From Andreprevotia chitinilytica DSM 18519 (lineage in GTDB: Bacteria > Pseudomonadota > Gammaproteobacteria > Burkholderiales > Chitinibacteraceae): a stretch of 64,000 nt of DNA. Location of the stretch: positions 85,979 through 149,978 of the forward strand of contig NZ_JONM01000011.1 in assembly GCF_000711875.1 (NCBI RefSeq). The letters run 5' to 3'. The notes below the pieces were generated by a model. That model worked only from the letters and a program-made list of their open reading frames with translations. It was not told where the DNA came from and did no database searches. The translations under genes were made by a program, and so were the position numbers. Below are positions 61,267 through 64,000 of the stretch, in pieces. Positions within the stretch are counted from its first letter, which is position 1. Every line of letters starts with the position of its first letter.

Positions 61267-64000
61267 TTACATGCCCTCCGTATGAATCACCGGCAAATCT
61301 TTGCTCTGCATAAATTGCTGGAACTGTTGACGTACTGCCGGCGTCCAGTTTTTCCAATAATGGCCACTAAATTCGTTAGTTAAAATCTCACCAGATATGC
61401 TCCGTTTGAACATACCACCAACAACCGTATTGGGATCGCCGCCTATTGTTACTGATAGATTCTCGTGAGGGGAGTACCCAGACAAGAATGGATCAGGACG
61501 CCCCACAACAAATGTAGAGGTACTAGGATCAAACACGTATTCAATCATCCCTTGTTTTGGTGAGTAATTTTTTAACGCTGCCACAGACGCTGTATCAGGA
61601 TTAACTCCGAGTACACCTTTAGCAGGTCCAGAACCAGTCCACGGAGGAGCCACTTCCTCGACCGGCTTCACGACAACGGGCGTGTCCGCCACCACCTTAC
61701 CGTTATATCCATTTGGTAACGTCGGCTCATCAATCGGCCTCGCGGTATCAATGGCCTTCGTGCCGGCAATACTGCCCATCACGATACCTACCGTGGAGTT
61801 CGACTTGACGACAGAGGTCGCCCAATCCCTACTCCAGCCTTGCGCAACCAGACTGTCGATTTGCGACTGCTCAACCATCCGATGCGAGTCGGCGGCTTCA
61901 TCCTGCGGTGTATAGCTGAACACCGGTTGCGCATCCACCTTCTTGACTAGGCAGCCCGATTCGCAGGTCGTCATATATGCAGGCGTTGTTGCCGCATTCA
62001 CCTGCTTAACGGCTTCGTCATAGCCCGGTTGCGATTTGGCATATGCGGAGAGCTCGGCATAAGTCATGCCCAACGTCTCTGCCATTTGGGTCACGTTCGA
62101 CGGGCCATCCCGACTTGGCACGTAATTCACTTTGTCGCTTGCAGCAACTTCGAGCTGAATCTGGCGGAGGCCATCATCGCCTTGCGCAAGCAGCAGGGAT
62201 TGCTTGGTTTTCAGCCATTCTTTTTCTTGGTCGTGCAGCTGCCGGTTGTTTTCGTCAGTGTTCTGCGCAGCCGTCAACGCGGTGCTGACATCCTTGCCCG
62301 TTGCCCCTGCCACCAGCCCGGTTGCAGCCAACGCGGTGCTTTCGGTCAGGAAGTTGTTGAGCGTTGAATTTCCAGTGGTGATGTATTGATCCACCAGCGG
62401 TGCGGCTGTCGCGGCGACTGCGCCACCAATCGCACCCGAGCTGCAATCTCCCCCCTTCACAGCTGCCGTTGCACAACCCAAGGCGGCATGTGCCAAGACT
62501 TGCAGTGGGTTCGGCGTGTTCTGGTTCAGCTGGTTGAAGTCAGTCTGCGCAAACGCGCTGCCGATGAAGTTCGCCCCAACCGCACTCTCAGTCCCGGCGA
62601 GGTTATCGATCAGCGCTGTCTTGAAGCTGCCGCCATACACCGCCGTTTGTACGGTGGTGTTGATCACGGCGCGTTCGGCTGCGTTGACAACCTGACCGCT
62701 CCACGTGCCGGTGCTGGCGAGTGCGCCGGAGTTGGCAAGGCCGGTCGTGATGCCGGCAGTCAGCGCACCGACTGCGCCGGCCTTGAGCAGTTCGCCGCCG
62801 TCCAGTTTGCCGGTGGTGATCAATTGGCTGGCTGCGGCGCTGGTCATGGCGGTCAGGCCGGCCGCAACGGCTGTGGCGGCAAGGCTTGGCGCTGCAACGG
62901 CGCTGGCGACGAGTGCACCACCTGCAGCATTGGCTGCGGCAACGGTGGCGGCGCTGGCGCCCATCATGCCGTTGACGGCACCGAGGATCGCGGGGCCGGC
63001 GAAGCAGGCAATCGCAATGGCGGCGATGACCGCAACCACCATCCCGACCTCACCCGGACCACTCGTGTCCTTCATGAAGTCCTGGTGGATGTCATCCGCC
63101 ACCGTCTGGCTGGTGTAGTTCACCCCCAGCTTCTTGCCCAGATCGGCAATCAGTTGCGCGCTCTTGGCTTCGTCGACGTTGCCGTCCGCATTCAGAACCT
63201 GGAACTGCCCACCGATGCTGTGAACGGTGCTCGCATCGATATTCAGATTGGTAGCGGAGATGAGGCCACCCGGCTGCACCTGCGTGCCGTAGACATTGAT
63301 CCAGCCACCTTCCACCTTGTTGGTGGCGTAGCCGATATCCACGCTTCTGGCTTCGTTGACCAGCTCCTTGGCTTTCAGGTCGAGCTGGTTGGCGATGATG
63401 CTGCCGGTGTTGGTGAGGGTATTGCTCACGTCCAGCGTGACGGTCTGGCCCTGGATCAGGCCGCCCTCTTGTTTGGCGAGCTGGCTTTGGCTGGCCGTGG
63501 GCAGGTAGACCTGCGGCATCAGGACGCTGACGGTGCCGCAGGTGGGCAGGCCGGCGCAGCTTGGGTCGGGTACGGCTTGTTGCACGTACCAGAGCATCGG
63601 GGCGTCGAGCGCGGCGATTTGCTGGTCGGTCAGGGCGGTGCCGAGTGTCACCTGGTTCTTGTCGGCCCAGGCGATGGCGTTCTGGTACAGGATGGCTTTT
63701 TGTTCATCCGCCAGGCTCATCTTGGTTTTGTCGTCTTGCGCCAGACCGTTGATGAACCACGCCTGCCCGGTTTGCTTCAGCGCCGCCTGGGTGAGGAGTT
63801 GCTGTTCGAGGTACGGGTCGGCGTAGAACTGCATGCCCGTTTGGGGCAGCAGGTTGCTGGGCAGGTTGGCCACCAAGCTGGCCGGGCCGATGCTGGCGAG
63901 CAGGTCGTCGGCGGCGTTGTGTTTCAGGTAGGTGATGCTGGGGGCCGTGGCGGCGGCGGTTTGGGTGACGGTGGCGCTGCCATCCTTGGTCGGGCCGATG
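61267..64000 (-). CDS. CdiA/filamentous-haemagglutinin-type contact-dependent toxin, C-terminal part (5' end outside window)
   Basis: The frame is open to the window edge, giving 911 visible residues. It begins in FHA repeat sequence (GGLIQGQTVTLDVSNTLTNT), runs through a Gly/Ala-rich pre-toxin helical region (about 62.3-63.1 kb) and the ENNRQLHDQEKEW pre-toxin junction, then a variable C-terminal toxin of about 150 residues with TNEFSGHYWKNWTP and VIHTEGM. This is a two-partner-secretion, contact-dependent inhibition protein. The toxin activity is not recognised with confidence (type-43-like polymorphic toxin is a guess). The immunity gene follows immediately. Confidence 0.85.
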   Translation of the reverse strand, partial: IGPTKDGSATVTQTAAATAPSITYLKHNAADDLLASIGPASLVANLPSNLLPQTGMQFYADPYLEQQLLTQAALKQTGQAWFINGLAQDDKTKMSLADEQKAILYQNAIAWADKNQVTLGTALTDQQIAALDAPMLWYVQQAVPDPSCAGLPTCGTVSVLMPQVYLPTASQSQLAKQEGGLIQGQTVTLDVSNTLTNTGSIIANQLDLKAKELVNEARSVDIGYATNKVEGGWINVYGTQVQPGGLISATNLNIDASTVHSIGGQFQVLNADGNVDEAKSAQLIADLGKKLGVNYTSQTVADDIHQDFMKDTSGPGEVGMVVAVIAAIAIACFAGPAILGAVNGMMGASAATVAAANAAGGALVASAVAAPSLAATAVAAGLTAMTSAAASQLITTGKLDGGELLKAGAVGALTAGITTGLANSGALASTGTWSGQVVNAAERAVINTTVQTAVYGGSFKTALIDNLAGTESAVGANFIGSAFAQTDFNQLNQNTPNPLQVLAHAALGCATAAVKGGDCSSGAIGGAVAATAAPLVDQYITTGNSTLNNFLTESTALAATGLVAGATGKDVSTALTAAQNTDENNRQLHDQEKEWLKTKQSLLLAQGDDGLRQIQLEVAASDKVNYVPSRDGPSNVTQMAETLGMTYAELSAYAKSQPGYDEAVKQVNAATTPAYMTTCESGCLVKKVDAQPVFSYTPQDEAADSHRMVEQSQIDSLVAQGWSRDWATSVVKSNSTVGIVMGSIAGTKAIDTARPIDEPTLPNGYNGKVVADTPVVVKPVEEVAPPWTGSGPAKGVLGVNPDTASVAALKNYSPKQGMIEYVFDPSTSTFVVGRPDPFLSGYSPHENLSVTIGGDPNTVVGGMFKRSISGEILTNEFSGHYWKNWTPAVRQQFQQFMQSKDLPVIHTEGM

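Noticed and set aside
1..64000. tRNA, rRNA or known riboswitch
   Set aside because: No cloverleaf with TTCGA arm, rRNA core or recognised riboswitch motif was noticed on either strand by reading; a tRNAscan/Infernal run would be decisive.

Overview
The window looks like a chromosomal segment of a beta-proteobacterium, plausibly in or near the Neisseriales/Chromobacteriaceae. This is an inference from a FimT/PilV/PilW/PilX minor-pilin operon, a TorT homologue, many LysR-regulated catabolic modules, an NrtR-type regulator and moderately GC-rich coding sequence. No rRNA, tRNA or CRISPR array was recognised. Polymorphic-toxin loci sit at both edges: a zincin-type effector with an overlapping immunity gene on the left, and a CdiA-like protein with its immunity gene on the right.

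Layout. 0-3 kb: effector/immunity pair, HD hydrolase, SUFU-domain protein and a truncated solute-binding protein. 3-6 kb: secreted GH64 glucanase behind a LacI-type palindrome. 6-17 kb: aldehyde dehydrogenase/LysR pair, RibD-like reductase, NHL propeller, outer-membrane barrel, orphan TorT and scattered repeats. 15.6-27 kb: three LysR genes interleaved with small catabolic or redox modules (enol-lactonase-like hydrolase; YcaC-like hydrolase, amidohydrolase, DoxX and DUF1275; monooxygenase, DJ-1 and a ferritin/ferredoxin/CDGSH fusion). 28-32.5 kb: five-gene minor-pilin operon ending in an 801-residue PilX-like protein.

32.7-46 kb is accessory DNA: a perforin-like protein, a MarR/cupin pair, gene scars (RidA, Rhs), a PI-PLC, a two-gene cassette of an unrecognised protein plus a DUF917 protein, an XRE regulator with tandem operators, an OLD-family nuclease next to a membrane protein, and an array of IS-end-like repeats. 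46-47 kb holds a HisRS-like gene with a one-base frameshift, preceded by a short ORF with clustered His codons and a terminator, which is the layout of an attenuator. 49-52 kb is a translationally coupled radical-SAM/aminotransferase/methyltransferase operon.

The most coherent system is 52.3-57.2 kb. A dual-specificity phosphatase, an RNA 2'-phosphotransferase (Tpt1/KptA) and a PARG-like macrodomain protein are transcribed leftward. An NrtR-like regulator with a degenerate Nudix box, an ADP-ribosylglycohydrolase and a phytanoyl-CoA-dioxygenase-like oxygenase are transcribed rightward. A 21-bp site with TTAGT/ACTAA ends lies between the two arms. Together these suggest an ADP-ribose-sensing unit that removes 2'-phosphates and ADP-ribose and processes the products. 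The right end (57.6-64 kb) has an AT-richer pentapeptide-repeat membrane protein, an IS3 scar, two small membrane proteins and the CDI locus.
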